Origin: Halotia branconii CENA392
GTDB lineage: Bacteria > Cyanobacteriota > Cyanobacteriia > Cyanobacteriales > Nostocaceae
Reading direction: 5' to 3'
NCBI RefSeq assembly: GCF_029953635.1
Contig: NZ_CP124543.1
Coordinates: 2,459,455-2,523,454 of the forward strand
DNA length: 64,000 bases
The position numbers and the translations under genes were made by a program. The first letter of the stretch is position 1, and every line of letters begins with the position of its first letter. Under the pieces are notes generated by a model that did not search any database, was not told the origin of the DNA, and saw only the letters and a program-made list of their open reading frames with translations. Positions 63,171 through 64,000 of the stretch are shown one piece after another.

Positions 63171-63173
63171 TCA

Positions 63174-63794
63174 ATGCTCAAGTGGGAACTTATTCGACAT
63201 CAGGTAGCGATCGCCGGTCAAGTAACGAATGCCCAAACCAACAAAGCAATCCCCAATGCCGAAGTAATCATTACCAAAGCACCATCCGCTTTTGCCGACT
63301 GGCTCAAACTCAAATCTTTACAGTATGGCGATCGCTGGAACTCGATGGTTGAGCGTCCCGATCGGACTATAACCGCTAATGATGGTCACTTCCATTTCTT
63401 AGAGCTACCAGAGGGCGAATATACTTTGACTGCATCAGTACCAAATGCGACTAGGCGCTATAGCAAAGGCATGTTAACGGTTACAGTACCTGCCAAGGTT
63501 GAGGGCAAAGTCATAATTACTACTGCTGACATGACTATGCCCACCACATTCCTCCAAGGCAAAATATTTAACCAGAATGAAGAACCTGTTTTGATGGCAC
63601 AAGTACAGTTTGGCTACACAGAAAGCACATTTAGTAATGACCAAGGTCAATACTCGCTTTTTTCTATAGAAACATCAGAAATCGAGCGCCTAGTGCTGGT
63701 TTCTGCACAGGGTTATCAACCAACTTCTCAATCAGTAGTCATCAAAGCACCTGGTACTTTACAACCTCCTTTGAACTTTATCTTACAGAGATGA
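63174..63794 (+). CDS. carboxypeptidase-regulatory-like domain protein
   Basis: 206 residues. Two beta-sandwich domains of the carboxypeptidase D regulatory-like type are visible: residues ~8-110 (VAIAGQVTNAQTNKAIPNAEV, GHFHFLELPEGEYTLTASV) and ~120-205 (FLQGKIFNQNEEPVLMAQVQF, NDQGQYSLFSI). Such folds decorate surface or baseplate proteins and can bind sugar. Between the DUF4255 cap gene and the sheath gene, it is probably a structural or accessory component of the injection system; its counterpart in model systems is not clear. ATG at 63174 follows AAGGGAGAG. Confidence 0.75.
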   Translation: MLKWELIRHQVAIAGQVTNAQTNKAIPNAEVIITKAPSAFADWLKLKSLQYGDRWNSMVERPDRTITANDGHFHFLELPEGEYTLTASVPNATRRYSKGMLTVTVPAKVEGKVIITTADMTMPTTFLQGKIFNQNEEPVLMAQVQFGYTESTFSNDQGQYSLFSIETSEIERLVLVSAQGYQPTSQSVVIKAPGTLQPPLNFILQR

Positions 63795-63862
63795 TGTTCA
63801 CTTTAACGAGTCATTTATCCTATCTCATCAACTTAATTATTGATAACTAAGGAGTAAAAATA

Positions 63863-64000
63863 ATGCCCGTGTATCAAGCACCGGGAGTATACGTTGAGGA
63901 AAAACCCTCAGGTATTATGCCTATTGCTGGTGTTGGCACCAGTATTGCTGGCTTTATTGGTCGCGTAGCCGATAATGTTGTCATGCCAGAGAAGCCAACA
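63863..64000 (+). CDS. contractile tail sheath protein, N-terminal part (cut by window end)
   Basis: First 46 codons: PVYQAPGVYVEEKPSGIMPI then AGVGTSIAGFIGRVADNVV. This is the N-terminal signature of phage tail sheath proteins and Afp2/Pvc2-type sheaths in contractile injection systems. An AAGGAG ribosome site is at 63849-63854, 8 nt before the ATG. Sheath contraction would drive the inner tube through a target membrane. The remaining gene, and probably tube, baseplate, AAA+ ATPase and tape-measure genes, lie beyond the window. Confidence 0.85.
   Translation, partial: MPVYQAPGVYVEEKPSGIMPIAGVGTSIAGFIGRVADNVVMPEKPT

Overview
The window looks like chromosome of a filamentous, probably heterocystous cyanobacterium (Nostoc/Anabaena/Calothrix type). 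Evidence: very frequent GCGATCGC (HIP1) octamers, cyanobacterial genes such as ycf3, a PaO-type Rieske oxygenase, an SLH/OprB-type porin and PEP-CTERM proteins, and many intergenic heptanucleotide tandem repeats (STRR type, e.g. GGGCATG, TGACCAC, AATTCGT) plus MITE-like dispersed repeats. Coding is mosaic on both strands with short operons. I see one tRNA, no rRNA and no CRISPR.

Layout. 0-6 kb: a very large exported WD40/deacetylase/Ig/DUF4082 protein on the minus strand, then 1.2 kb without a convincing gene. 6-14.5 kb: ABC exporter, a 13-copy 21-bp repeat, a metallophosphoesterase, two divergent SAM methyltransferases whose start codons are 6 bp apart, a Uma2 nuclease-like protein, an LD-carboxypeptidase and a Lin0512-type protein. 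14.5-21.5 kb: a same-strand run of Rieske oxygenase, DUF3598-like protein, FAD monooxygenase, SnoaL-like protein, ftsX, second DUF3598-like protein and epoxide hydrolase. 21.5-24.2 kb: a decayed copy of a DUF5615 gene, a CAP/RTX protein, then an intact DUF433-DUF5615 toxin-antitoxin-like pair. 24.3-38 kb: housekeeping genes including metH, gatC, ycf3, a glutathionyl-hydroquinone reductase, SRAP protein, GST, hemerythrin protein and an NFACT (Rqc2/FbpA) protein. 38-46.5 kb: a candidate structured small RNA, a second Uma2 protein, two PEP-CTERM proteins, nested dispersed repeats, a porin divergent from znuA-znuC-znuB with a Zur-like box between them, and tRNA-Phe. 46.9-61 kb: a sucrose-phosphate-synthase-like glycosyltransferase, an RRM protein, a TPR/M48-like protein lacking its catalytic residues, prfC, hemB, an intact IS630-family element with a -1 frameshift site, an HDAC-like deacetylase, a truncated GNAT and a Tat-exported cytokinin-dehydrogenase-like enzyme.

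61.5-64 kb: the start of a contractile injection system locus. A charged coiled-coil protein is translationally coupled to a DUF4255 (Pvc16/Afp16-type cap) protein, followed by a carboxypeptidase-regulatory-like protein and the first 46 codons of a phage-tail-like sheath protein, cut by the window edge. This is the best candidate for an unusual system; the rest lies downstream of the window.

Cooperation visible here: znuABC and perhaps the facing porin form a zinc/metal import unit; the oxygenase cluster could be a small tailoring pathway (inference); the 62.6-64 kb genes build a phage-tail-like injection machine.
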